Positions 32,198 to 43,144 of a stretch of 64,000 nt of DNA are shown one piece after another. Both the position numbers and the translations under genes were made by a program. This DNA comes from Vesta saturnalis (Eukaryota; Arthropoda; Insecta; Coleoptera; Lampyridae): the NCBI GenBank assembly GCA_036346205.1, contig JARFJB010001814.1, positions 372,001 through 436,000 of the forward strand, read 5' to 3'. Under the pieces are notes generated by a model that worked only from the letters and a program-made list of their open reading frames with translations, was not told where the DNA came from and did no database searches. Positions within the stretch are counted from its first letter, which is position 1, and each line of letters begins with the position of its first letter.

Positions 32198-33780
32198 TAT
32201 ATTCATCCTTCAAAAATTCAAGGTCACAAATTCGTTTTACTCGATCTACTAAAGATTTAATTAAACCAATTTTTTGACGTGGATGGTGGTTGGATAATTT
32301 ATGACGGTATCTATCAGTGTGTGTCGGCTTTCTGTAAACCTTAAAAGATAGTGAATTATTATTTTTAGATATTAATATGTCAAGAAATGGTAAACTTCCA
32401 TTAGTTTCTTTTTCCATGGTAAACTGAATACTAGGATGTATACCATTTATAAAAACCAAAAACTCATGCAGTGCTTTTTCTCCTTGTCTCCAATTAACAA
32501 ATGTGTCATCTACATATCTATACCACACTGAAGGTTTTTTAGGTGTATTTTGTAACGCTAATATTTCAAATTTTTCCATGTAAAAATTAGCTATAACAGA
32601 ACTAAGGGGACTACCCATTGCTACACCTTCAATCTGTTCATAAAATTTACTATTCCACTGAAAATAAGTTGTAGTAAGACAGTGCTTAAAAAGAATGGTT
32701 TTGTCCTTTGGAAAAAGATGATCAATGTATTCAATAGCTTCTTTTAGAGGCACTTTTGTAAAAAGTGTGTTTTTCCTATATGAGGTTGTAATACAAAAGA
32801 TGTTTTGCAAGGCTGTATGTAGGAGAACCAATTGTACTAACAATAGGCCTTAAAGGAATATTAGGTTTATGAATTTTTGGTAAACCATACAGTTTTGGTG
32901 AAATAGCTTCAGAGTTAGTTAGTTTCTTTTTTATTTCTTCAGGAATAGATGATAATTTAATCAGCTCTTTAGTTTTTAAAAGAAACTTTTTTGTTGGATC
33001 TTTTGGTATTTCACGATAAGTTTCTGCTCCCAACAATTGTTCTATCTTAATGTTATAATCGTTCATATTTAAAATAACAGTTGCATTACTTATCTAATTT
33101 TAATATTATTATACTTTCATTGTGTTTAAGATCAAGTAAAGCACGTCGTTGGCGAAAGGATAAGTTGCTCTTTGGAGGTTTTGTTTTACGTAATATGTTA
33201 ACGGTGTTATATCTAACTTCATTAGCAGCATCAAAAGGTAATAATTTAATGGAGTTTCCGATATTGGAAATTATATCTTCAAAAGGTTGGTGTTATCGCA
33301 AAATTTCCTGCTTTAGAAAGCGCTTCAATAGCATAATCTGAAACAACATTATCAGAAAGGTTTATAACTGTTTTTTTATAATCAATAGATGGTCTATTAT
33401 TTTGTTGTTTGTATAATTTATTAAATTTTTCTTTTTGACGTTGACATGAGATGTCAAAATTTATTTTCATAGATTTAAACGTTATAGAATCAATTTTATC
33501 CCAATCTTCTTTATTCAATATAGATGAGATTTCTAAATGTAAATATAAAAGATTTTTATCGGTGTTATCCAATAACTTCCTAGTAATATGTATTTGATTA
33601 CGCAGAAGAGCATTTTCAGTTCTTCTGTAAATATTATTAGTTTGTTTGTTATTAAAATTTCTTTTAATATAGATAAACTTTGGGATATTTTTTTGGTCTC
33701 GGCATCGTAATAAAAAAGTGTGTGACGATAATAATTGTGCTTTACGTTTCCTTAATTTTTCAAATTGTCTGATGGAAGGA
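32198..33780 (-). pseudogene. Penelope-like reverse transcriptase
   Basis: Minus strand. The N-terminal part (33572-33279) has KEKFNKLYK and VINLSDNVVSDYAIEALSKA. After frameshifts come FEDIIS- and RQRRALLDL-type segments, then NDYNIKIEQLL and YGLPKIHKPNIPLRPIV (RT motif region) up to 32776. A second frame (32843 down) holds EQIEGVAMGSPLSSVIANF, the catalytic YRYVDDTF, GSLPFLDILI and YRKPTHTDRY. It stops at 32154 through the TA-flanked element. The GIY-YIG endonuclease of this copy is lost. At least three frameshifts are present. Penelope RTs are relatives of telomerase and use the linked endonuclease for target-primed insertion. Confidence 0.85.
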
Positions 33781-33784
33781 CTGA

Positions 33785-33948
33785 AATATGAAAATATAAA
33801 CGTTCACCATCATCACACATAATAAAATACTTATCTTTTTTGTTTTTTTTTAATGGTGTATTTTAAATTATACAATCTAAACGTTTCGAGAACAACACTT
33901 ACAGTTATCTTCCTCAGTAGTAATATCTGTTAAAAATTGTTAAAAGGG
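33785..33948 (-). mobile_element. Penelope terminus upstream of the minus-strand RT
   Basis: Reads on the minus strand as the usual terminus (CTGAGGA core, GAAACG, ATACACCATTAAAAA, AAAAGATAAGTATTTTA) and ends TTTTCATATTTCAG, a good splice acceptor, just before the region leading into the RT. A 5' intron in the terminal repeat is known in Penelope. At 33949 sequence of the opposite-strand element starts. Confidence 0.65.
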
Positions 33949-34688
33949 TTACAGAAAGCCGACGCACACTGATGGATACCTTCATAAATTATCCAACCAC
34001 CATCCTCGTCTAAAAATTGGTTTAATTAAATCTTTAGTAGATCGAGCAAAACGAATTTGTGACCCTGAATTTTTGAATTTTTGAAGGAAATATTTAACAA
34101 AATCCTTACAAGATAATGGATATTCACTTACAGCTATTAATAATGTTATTACACCTAGGCGTAACCTCAAAGAAAAGCCAGTTCTTAATGTCGGTACTGC
34201 TTTTCTTTCTTTTATAGCCACAAATGTTACAAATAGAATTGAAAAAATCCTAATTAAATATGGCATTAGGAAATATTTTTGAACCTACAAGAAAAATTAA
34301 AGAACATTTAAGATCACCTAAAGATGTGTCAAACCCTTTATCATCGTCCGGAGTGTACAAGTTATCTTGTTCAGGTGGAAAAGTATACATCGGAACCACA
34401 AAACGTAGCTTTGATACAAGACGCAAAGAACATATGAGATTTTGTAGATTAAGTCAACCAGAGAGGTCTGCTGTGGCTGACCATGCCCTGAATAATCTAA
34501 ATCATGACATTCAATTTGACAATATGGAAATATTGTCAAAACAAACTCATTATTATGTTTGTTTACTACGTGAAGCTATTGAAATATATACACACCCTAA
34601 TAATTTTAATAGACAAGAAAAAGATCTCCGTTTAAATAGGTTTGGGCATCTTACTATAATTTACTATATTTACTATAATTTAACATAA
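33949..34688 (+). pseudogene. Penelope-like RT C-terminus and GIY-YIG endonuclease
   Basis: The plus-strand frame begins with RKPTHTDGYLHKLSNHHPR, continues through SLVDRAKRICD, a TGA, and GYSLTAINNVITPRRNL to the end of the RT region. A frame change near 34260-34275 leads to the endonuclease frame (34260-34688): LRSPKDVSNPLSSSGVYKL, then VYIGTTKRSFDTRRKEH with the GVY/VYIG signature of GIY-YIG nucleases and its Arg, an AVADHALNN segment, and the catalytic-type Glu in LREAIEIY. The palm domain of the RT is missing, so this copy is 5'-truncated. It lies head to head with the minus-strand copy at 32.2-33.9 kb. Confidence 0.85.
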
Positions 34689-35059
34689 GTGGTTGAAATT
34701 AAGATTAAAATAAAAAATTACAAAAAACGTTCTGCATTATGCTTTTCATTGTTAATAACACTTGCACTTATTGATAAAGATGTCTCTTTGTTAGATTTAA
34801 CTGGAATATTTTATTTGATGTGATGTTTAAATTTGTGAATGCTTCTATCATTTTCAAATTGAAGTTTTTCGCAACTTTACACTTACATCATAACGAGATT
34901 AAATTTGTAATGATCCTAAAATTCATTACCTATTAATTATCCAATCCTAGTATAGAAATTCCTATCAAAATTTCTTTCCTATTTATTTCCTTAAACTGAA
35001 TGTAGTACTGTTTATAAATCCTATCAGTTTCCCACTACTTTTTCCTCTCCTAGTAAATC

Positions 35060-35067
35060 TATAAATA
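35060..35067 (+). promoter_or_regulatory. Possible TATA box of the solo LTR
   Basis: TATAAATA followed by a GC-richer start region (CCCGCGCTCACATTCACTCA) about 155 bases inside the element. The position is plausible for an LTR promoter. Confidence 0.35.
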
Positions 35068-35520
35068 CCCGCGCTCACATTCACTCATCCTATTCTATTT
35101 CAATTCGAATCTGATTCTACTTGATCTAGAAATCCTAACCAGAAAATCTCAAATTACCTGACTGCTTAATATAACCTGTGTGTCATTAATTCCATTGTAA
35201 CCTACCTGACATATTTCCTGCTCTCCCGATATCCTAGTGCCAGTTCAAAATAATTCTCCAGAAAAGTAAGTAGCTATTTGCACTTTCTCGGTGTTTGTAC
35301 CACGAGGAGTAGTAAGTAGTTACCCAGTAACGTGGTTCTACTACTGGTGGGTTCGGCCCCAAGGATACTTTACGAAGCCCCTTTCCTGTCTAATCCTAAT
35401 ATCCGAGAAACAATCTAAGATCTGCCCTATCGGTGTACGTACCTCGAAGGATAGGTAAAGATTGTTAATAGAATTGCTTTATTAATGGCGGTTTCGACCC
35501 CAATTATAAGGTGATACTGT

Positions 35521-35824
35521 GACATCCCTATAATTTTCCCTATTACCCTCGTATAAACCTGATCCCTATCTAACATCTGTTCGGGTTACTACCACGAAAT
35601 GTGTATAGAAACTATTAAATATCCAGTTAATCCGAACTCTCAATATCATACCCATACCGTTACCAGCTTAGTATAAATCACATCCCTATAATTTTCCCTA
35701 TTACCCTCGTATAAACTTGATCCCTATCTAACATCTGTTCGAGTGACCACCACGAAGGGTGTATAGAAATTATTAAATATCCATTTAATCCGGATTCTCA
35801 ATATAAAACTTATACCGTCACCAG
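35521..35824 (+). repeat. Two 145-bp direct repeats inside the solo LTR
   Basis: Copies at 35521-35664 and 35679-35824 both start ACATCCCTATAATTTTCCC and both contain CTAACATCTGTTCG and GTGTATAGAAA. Repeated U3 blocks are common in LTRs. Confidence 0.85.
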
Positions 35825-36883
35825 ATCCTTATCCGAATACCACTTACCCCTATATCCTCTCTCTGTTATACACCCTCTTGAATCCTTGTCCGAACTCCTA
35901 CCAACTGATATCGAAACCAAATTATTCCACTCACATGGTCCTGTAATTTCAAGATAACATCCCTGGACAAACTTCACACTAATTCTATTTAGTCTAACTC
36001 CAGTACTAATTATTAAACATAATTTAGTACACCACATTTCCATTTCACATGATTTACACCTTATATTAAAATTTCTCCATTTAGTTATCCGATTAATCCT
36101 ACTACACCAGAACAGTTAAATAAATCACATTGTTTTATACATAGTTCATTTAGTACAATTGTGTGCAATCTACTATAATAACATCTACTAAAAAAAATTT
36201 ATTCTCATTCCAGACATCAAAAATTTACAATATAATACTAACAAACAGCTGATTAGAACAAGTACAAATGTTAGTGTAGGTCAAGGATTATCCTAACCAG
36301 TTTAAATACCACAACTTTCCCATCAACGTCAACCAATTATATGTAATTGATTTATTTAACCTCCTTAAGTCACCTAGATTTCACTCCTATATTAATGATT
36401 ACCCCCAATTAATTAACATAAAGGAGAAATTAATAAAATCCATATCTTACCTGATTGGAGTTATTCCACTTTCATAAAAACCACTCGGTCCATTTATCAT
36501 CACCCCACCAGTAACCCGACCGAAAGTCATCCTTGTTGATTAATTAATATCACACTTAATAAAAGAAAAACCGCGGAAATTCACAGACTTGCGAATAAGC
36601 CCGAAGCCAGATACCGACGTCCAATCTCAAACTACCGAACGGAGATTAATTGTAGTTTAAGAACCAGAATAATTAGTTTTTTTTTTGTAATTAAAAGTAT
36701 TATATTTTTGTTTAATTCATAAATTATATTTTTAGTACATAGTGTTCGTTGATTCTAAATCGAGGCAACCCAACATACATTGTAGTGTTAAAAATTGCAA
36801 ACTGAACCTCACCTGAGATCCGAGAGCTAGCAAACTAGGGCAATTAATAAAACAATTATTGTACATCCTTTGGGGGGTGAACA

Positions 36884-37228
36884 AATTTTCTTAAATGTGT
36901 TTTTTGGCTGACAAATTTCATTGTTAGCTTTCGCCGTAGTGAGTGTTGTGATTTGTCAACTTTAAGGTAGTTTAACAATATTTAATTTTTAATGACCTAG
37001 TTATTCTTTACTAAAATTTTATAGTTGGCTTTATACGTTTCTCAAACCGTTATATTAATAGCAGGCTTATGTTTTAATTTTTCAACTTTGACAAAATTGT
37101 TTACAACACCTTTAATAATTTTTAACAGATATTACTACTGACGAAGATAACTGTAAGTGTTATCGAAACGTTTAGATTGTATAATTTAAAATACACCATT
37201 AAAAAAAAAACAAAAAAGATAAGGATCA
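36884..37228 (+). mobile_element. Penelope 3' terminus, continuation of the 33.9-kb copy
   Basis: Continues the Penelope 3' end interrupted at 34905: AAATGTGTTTTTTGGCTGAC, TTCTCAAACCGTTATATTAA, the CTGACGA core and ATACACCATTAAAAA. With 33949-34905 it makes one 5'-truncated element split by the solo LTR. Confidence 0.8.
37138..37169 (+). ncRNA. Hammerhead-like core, best copy
   Basis: CTGACGA, fully paired GATAAC/GTTATC stem and GAAAC, identical to 10491-10522. See that entry for limits. Confidence 0.45.
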
Positions 37229-39385
37229 TTTAGTTTATAAGAGCCCTAACTGCACTTGGGGGTTTGGATAGAGTACAATCTAATTGCACATCTATAATTG
37301 CAACATTGTCCTTTAACTGAGGTATAAATCAAATCACAGAAACTGTATTAATTGCAGATGGGATAATTTCATAGCATACTAAACCCCATAAGCGCTTAAT
37401 CTCTTTATGTTACGTACTCTTTCCTATTTCTGAGAAAATTTACATTTAAAGTTTCCGAAATAATTGATATAGAATTAAGTAAAAATCTGATTACCTAGAA
37501 CACATAAAATAAATAACATTTTGAAACGAACAACTGTAATGATGATTTTAATTAATCTTAAAATTTTTCATTAAAAGATATTGTAAAAGTTTCATAATAA
37601 TTAATTATAAAGTTATATAATTCCAAAACCGTGGTATTAGCGCAAGTTCGAAAAGTATTTGGGGTTAGGATTAAAATTAGATTGGAAAAGCTTTGTTTAA
37701 TTCTTGGAGATACAAACTAACTCGTTTTAAATGAAACTGAATATATACTAGATAGCGGGTATATTAAAATTTAATTAAATTAATTGGTATAAACAGAGAT
37801 TACAAAAATTGAATGCAATCTGTAATAGTTAATTTTTGGGACCAATCTAATTTTCGATGGTCTGTCTTATTTCCGTGATAATGTTGGTAATGTAACTCGT
37901 CTCTCAAACATTTAAATATATTTGTATTAGTTAATTTCCTGGTCAAGAAATGTTTAGACTAAAATAGCTTGACGGGAAACAGTAAGTAAGTAATAAAATA
38001 AAAACTGTATATAATAACCATAAAACTATTAGTGTTCGTAATGAATCTATTTCTAAAGCTCGGCGGGGTGTCCAATAAAAAAAAATTAGTAAAGGTAAGA
38101 CTTTTTCCATCACACATACACAAGAATGATTCTTGTTGTGTTATTACGTTGATTGTTAAGTTATTTGTAAATTCGTTATAGCATTTTATTCCCACAATGT
38201 ACACGCAGCAAGGGCAAAAAGGGCAAATGAACTTTGCATAGAGACTCTAATTTATATTAAAGTCAATAAACGACAACAAATTATTAGTTTAACAATCAAC
38301 TTAATTTCATATTTGAAACAATAATTTGTTTATCCATGGTAATTATAGGATATAATACCGTAGTTAATTTTATCACTACATTCAGATAACATTTGGTAGA
38401 TATTTAGTATTCTATTGATGGTACAATATTCATCGGACGATTAAATCAAATTTGGATTAATGTTCTGAACGGTATAGGTTTAACTAAAACCACAAATTTG
38501 TCATTTGTTCCTACCCAGACCTTCAGATCGAACATTTAATAATAATCATCTTACTTTAGAGTTATAATCACATTATACATTCACAATATAGTTTAAGTAG
38601 TTAATTATTTTCGCTTAAAATGTTGCCTTTGTAACATGTAGATCGTACAGAGATGGATTTTATAGAAAGTCATAGAGATGCAATTAATGGAAAAAACCAC
38701 CGTTTTAATGCATGTTCATTTTCAAGGCTACAATTTTAATTAATTTTAGTAATTAAGTCAGTAATAGGTGTTCTTAATTTCATAACAGGAGATAGTGCTA
38801 TTCCACTTCACTCTACAGTGAATAATAAGCTTTTCTACTCCCGTGTGTGAAGTTTTGTTTCACGTATGTAAAGTATGTATGTAAAGGATAATTTCACGCA
38901 CCAGTGAGTGAAATCCCATGTATTAGTTATTGTTTTATTTCACGTACACCTTACATAAGAGCCTGTGTATTTTTACACACAGTTTAGAAGTGACTAGTTG
39001 GCTATGCTTTGATTTTAAATTTGACATGACAGTCCTCTAATAATTTCAATATTAGTTAGTAAATTCTCAATTTGTGATTGCGAAAACGACAGTATCATTA
39101 GTAATAATATTAGTCCTGTAGTTTGTAATTTGTAAAATCCTGTTGCACAATACCCGCAGTAATACTTCAAATTTAAGTTGCAAAACATAAAATATGAGTA
39201 TATTTTCATGACTTTTACAAGTGGCTGTTGCACAATGATAGAAATAAATAAATTAGTAAAGTACAGTTGTAATATTTGTTGTCTGATTTGTACAAGTGAA
39301 GGGTTGTTAGTAATTTATGAAAAGTAAAGTTACAATTTGACGATTCCAAGAAAAATGTTGGAAGAACTGTAATTTCATTTGAGTA
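37229..39385. other. Non-coding, nothing recognised
   Basis: AT-rich. TGTTGCACAAT occurs at about 39141 and 39230, and ATTGTGCAACA occurs near 41060. These could be inverted ends of the Harbinger element between them, but spacing and target duplication are not clear. Confidence 0.45.
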
Positions 39386-40240
39386 GTGAAGAGGATATTA
39401 ACGTTCAACGACAACGTAGAGCTAAAAATTTTTCGTCCTAGAATTAACTTTCAGTTCGAATCTAGAGCAGCATTTGTGGAGAGATTCAGAATGTTCGCAG
39501 AGAAAATGGAAGAATTAATACTAGAGGTAGGTCGTGGGGTGCGACATAACTGTGCAAGAAGCAAAGCACTGACCGTTAAACAGCAATTATGTATAGCACT
39601 GTATTAGTTTGGAAGTGGTAGTCAATATCATACAATACGGATATGAACGGAGTAAATAAGGCCACAGTCTGTCGTGCCATATGAAATGTGGTTACTGCAG
39701 TTAACAGAATATTTGGCCGCGTAGTGACTTGGCCAGAAAACGTTGAAGAAGAATACGTAGTTTCTATAGAATTGCGAATTTTCCCCATGTACGTATGTAG
39801 AGATGTTGATGGTTCGCTAATTCCAAAAGATGCGCCTTTTGAACATGAAGCTGCATTTGCAGATTGTTATGGTGATCACTCCCTAAATTGCATGTCTGTG
39901 TGTGGTAGCAGAATTTTTTTTTTGCGTAAGAGTCCATGGCGCATGTATCCTACGAAATACTAGTCTTTACAGGCGGCTGGAACAACGGAATATTTTTCCA
40001 AATATTAGGTGATTCTACATATCCCTTAAAAGAGTGGCTTATGACACCTCTTCACCATAATCTAAACAACATAGCGGAAGAGAAATACAATGGTCGTCAT
40101 AAAGGAACAAGGCAAGTAATAGAGGAGCGCTTGGTATTTTAAAGGGAAAATTCCCGTGCCTTAACCATATCCCTCCTTTCGTTTCTTGCCTTTCAAAACA
40201 ACTCAATTAGTGTTGCTATGAGTAGATGATAATTTTTAGA
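39386..40240 (+). pseudogene. PIF/Harbinger DDE transposase
   Basis: Frames in order give VELILEVGRG-like text with RHNCARSKALTVKQQLCIAL, then VVTAVNRIFGRVVTWPENVE, CRDVDGSLIPKDAPFEHEAAF (first catalytic Asp) with YGDHSLNCMSVCG, then GWNNGIF, ILGDSTYPLKEWLMTPLHH (second Asp) and HKGTRQVIEERL (Glu). All three acidic residues are therefore still encoded, but the protein is spread over at least three frames (breaks near 39605, 39755, 39930 and 40140), with a TAG or TAA in several. Harbinger transposases work together with a Myb/SANT-like partner, which lies convergently just downstream. Confidence 0.8.
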
Positions 40241-40249
40241 AAAGCATAC

Positions 40250-40886
40250 TAAACTTAAAGGTAAGTTTAGCCCGCTTTTCTTGATGGTTATCCGTAACTT
40301 CTTCTTCTTTTTCTAGTTGAATGGGTTCTTCGATTGGGATAGCTTGGATTGGGAATACTTCTAAAAAAACTCTAGTAGTGAGGAAAACTTACATAATGAA
40401 AGAAATGAATACCTTCATCTACTGGTTCCAATACGTGAGCACTGGATGTTTCTAAGGATTCTAAAATTGGCAAGCCTGCCACAACCGGAGAAAACTCTTC
40501 CCGATTATATTAAGGACTTCTTCATCGACGCCGTTCAGTTTATTGTCTTTACCGCCCCCCGTGCCGGTCTTTTAAAATTATCTATTTCCTCCTTTAATAT
40601 TAAAATTGACAATTGAGGAATATTATTGTTAGGCACGTTAAGAATGGTCAAGCACTTATCGTTGTGAACTTCCGAACATTGGGCCACCACACACCACGAA
40701 TGTCCACTCTTTATTCGCCGATACTAATCCCAAGGAAAGGGCATAATTATTAATTTCTTTCCACGCTTCGGTTTTGTAGATTTTAGACAGCGTGTCACTT
40801 AAGACCCCAAATAACCTTCCCTTCTTTTCACGAATTTTGGTCAACACATACAGTTTCAATTTACGCTGTTCGGCGCATTTACCCAT
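40250..40886 (-). pseudogene. Harbinger Myb/SANT-like partner protein
   Basis: Minus strand, convergent with the transposase. The first 60 codons read KLYVLTKIREKKGRLFGVLSDTLSKIYKTEAWKEINNYALSL, then GLVSANKEWTF: the Myb/SANT-like DNA-binding domain of Harbinger accessory proteins. Downstream segments remain legible in other frames (LPILESLETSSAHVLEP). This ORF pair is the standard two-gene arrangement of the superfamily, in which the partner imports and guides the transposase to the ends. Frameshifts and stops disable it. Confidence 0.7.
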
Positions 40887-41061
40887 TTGAATAAATTTAT
40901 TTAACAGAAAAAATTTGACAGGGGAGGCCTACTCTACTAATACTTTTAAATTTTCTTCTAATAAAATTAGTCGGATTTTAAAAGTACAAGGACAGGTAAT
41001 TGTGCAATAGAATATATTAGTATTCGTAATTAGTAATTTGTAACTATTAAATTCAATAATA

Positions 41062-42154
41062 TTGTGCAACATACCCCATGTGATTGATATGAATTATGAT
41101 TCAGAAATTAAAACAAATAATACTCCTCCAGAAATAAAAGCCGCAGCCAGCAATGCAAGTGAGTCTTTATTACCGAGCAAATCGCTTGAAATTTATGGAA
41201 TTTTTTACCAAAAATTTATAACTCGAAGAAATCAACACAAAGTTAATTCATTTTCCGAAAACGTCATATTTAGCTAAAAATTTCAAGTCGTCTATACTAT
41301 TGAGCACTTATTCCATGTTAAAAAACACTATTAATATCAAGCACAATATTGATATTGGAACATATTCGAAAGATAATGCGTTTTTAAAGAGAAAAATGAA
41401 GGATACACAGTACGCACCTAAGAAGTCGTGGTGTTTAGTAAATTAAAATTTATAAACGATACACCACCTGATGAGACATTTTTATTAACTAAAGTAATTA
41501 TTACCTAGATAAATAATATCTAATTAAGAATTATATTTACACTTATTAACGAATTAATTCATTATTTTATTTGTATACTATTTTCTGAAATAAAACGAAA
41601 CTAACAGAATACTCTGTAATTCAAATCAAAATAATCTTATCGGTTCATGCCTCTATAAACATATAATATTAACTTAACCACACAAATTATCTTCTGCATT
41701 TACATATTACATTTCACATCTAATAAGACAGAATCTAATCTTCCATCGCACGGATAAATTATATAATCATGAACTAACATATTAACAATCTTACAGTGTA
41801 CGTGAGTTTTAGTAAATAATTGAATTATAATTAACTTGCAGGTAATTTTACTTTTTGGTATTGAAAGTGCTTTTAGAAGAGACGAACTTTATAAATTAGA
41901 AACTTATGACATACACGATTTGGAATCAGTTCTAATAGTGAATCGTCGAGATACCAAAAGCAAAATAACAAGAAAATTCAACATTACAGAACATATGGAT
42001 TTATATAGAAAATATGTAGCCCTGCCTAAAAATTATAAAAAAAAAGTTTTTTTCATGAATTATCAATCTAGCAGATGTACTAAAGAAGTTGTGGGAATTA
42101 ATAAAATCGGACGAGCTCCAAATGAAATTGCCAAATTTCTTAAGTTGCTGAATA

Positions 42155-42203
<49 letters not shown>

Positions 42204-42250
42204 CACTCGTTTCGACGGTCATCTGCTTACCTTTCAGTTGAGTTGTTACG
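41062..42250 (+). pseudogene. Crypton-like tyrosine recombinase with intron
   Basis: Exon 1 holds LLPSKSLEIYGIFYQKFI and NSFSENVIFS, and after a TAA/frame change KSSILLSTYSMLKNTINIKHNI, YAPKKS and FINDTPPDETFLLTK. These are the N-terminal and core-binding segments of Crypton-type recombinases. A GT...AG intron (41494-41841) joins phase-0 to VILLFGIESAFRRDELYKLE, the start of the catalytic domain including the first Arg. Later come LYRKYVALP and APNEIAKFLKLLN, then a TA tract (42158-42200). After it, in frame with the domain, GHSFRRSSAYL carries the H-x-x-R catalytic box. The final Tyr is not found. Not active as it stands. Confidence 0.75.
42158..42200. repeat. (TA)n tract inside recombinase exon
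   Basis: About 21 TA units lie between codons for LLNTN and GHSFRR. In relatives this gap is only a few residues (a YTGH-like junction), so the tract grew or inserted within the exon. Confidence 0.9.
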
Positions 42251-43144
42251 TGTGTGCATGATTTTAAAGATTATTTGTGGTTAGTTTCGAACTATAGGAT
42301 ATTCGCTAGTACCCTACATCAAAAATGTAGCAGAGTTCGGGAAACCTGAACGTGATAGAGCTTAAATGTTGGAAACTTTTATGTAGTTATCACTTTTGTA
42401 CATATTTGTAGATATTTGAAATTATGGCAAATGATAATAGGATTTAGTATCCCAATTTTGAGAACGAAAGATAGTTTTGGTTTGTTTACTCGTATTAGAT
42501 TGCAGCTTTAAATTAAGACCTGGTTTACACGTTGACATCGGTAGATAGTGAAATCCCATTTACTAGTTCTATGAGAGTTGATTGTTCGTTTGTAAATAAT
42601 GGTTGTTCGTATTTTTCTTAAATTTCGTTAATTATAGTCATTATCGTTAAACTACGTCATTGGAGAATTATACGTCATATTAAAATTGTTATTTTGATTT
42701 TTGCTTAGGTGAAGTAGTGTTAGGTCCAGTTAATCGGCCGGTGGAAGTACGCAGCGCGTTAGCGTTTAAGTGGGAACGGTGTTATCAAAATCCATGTTGA
42801 AAGAACTTCCGTTAGGGGTGGTTTTCCCCATCAACTCCATTGAGGGATATTAAGTAACTTCAACCAGCACGTGATTAAAATATCGCAGTGTCGTTTGTCC
42901 AGCAGAGGGACATCGTTAAGAGTCCTGACAAGAGAGATTGAGTGTTAGAACCTAGTGCCTTCCCTTATTTTAGGATCACGGCTCGCTAGTAACTAGAAAA
43001 CTCGCTGTATGTAAACCGCTTAATTTAGTTTGTCTAATTATACGTTCGTTCCTTAAAACTGTACATTAGTAGTTGGACTACCAGATCGCGGGGTAAATAC
43101 AGTTTACGCAATTATTTATTGTATGCATTGATTATTTTATCACA
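42251..43144. other. Non-coding, nothing recognised
   Basis: May hold the rest of the Crypton element and the 5' UTR of the LINE that follows. No motif is legible. Confidence 0.4.

Larger units (their letters stand above)
34906..36883. mobile_element. 1.98-kb solo-LTR-like insertion in a Penelope 3' end
   Basis: The insertion begins TGTAATG and ends GTGAACA, with AATT on both sides (34902-34905 and 36884-36887; AAATT if one A is shared). The same Penelope sequence is uninterrupted at 30970-30990. Inside are a TATAAATA box at 35060, two direct repeats of about 145 bases (35521-35664 and 35679-35824) and no credible open frame. TG...CA ends, target duplication and promoter-like content fit a solo LTR, transcribed from the plus strand if the TATA box is real. 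It is unrelated to the insertion at 21.8 kb. Confidence 0.7.

Noticed and set aside
39141..41070. TGTTGCACAAT / ATTGTGCAACA as Harbinger TIRs
   Set aside because: The motif occurs twice on the left, flanks do not match further and no TTA-type target duplication is clear.
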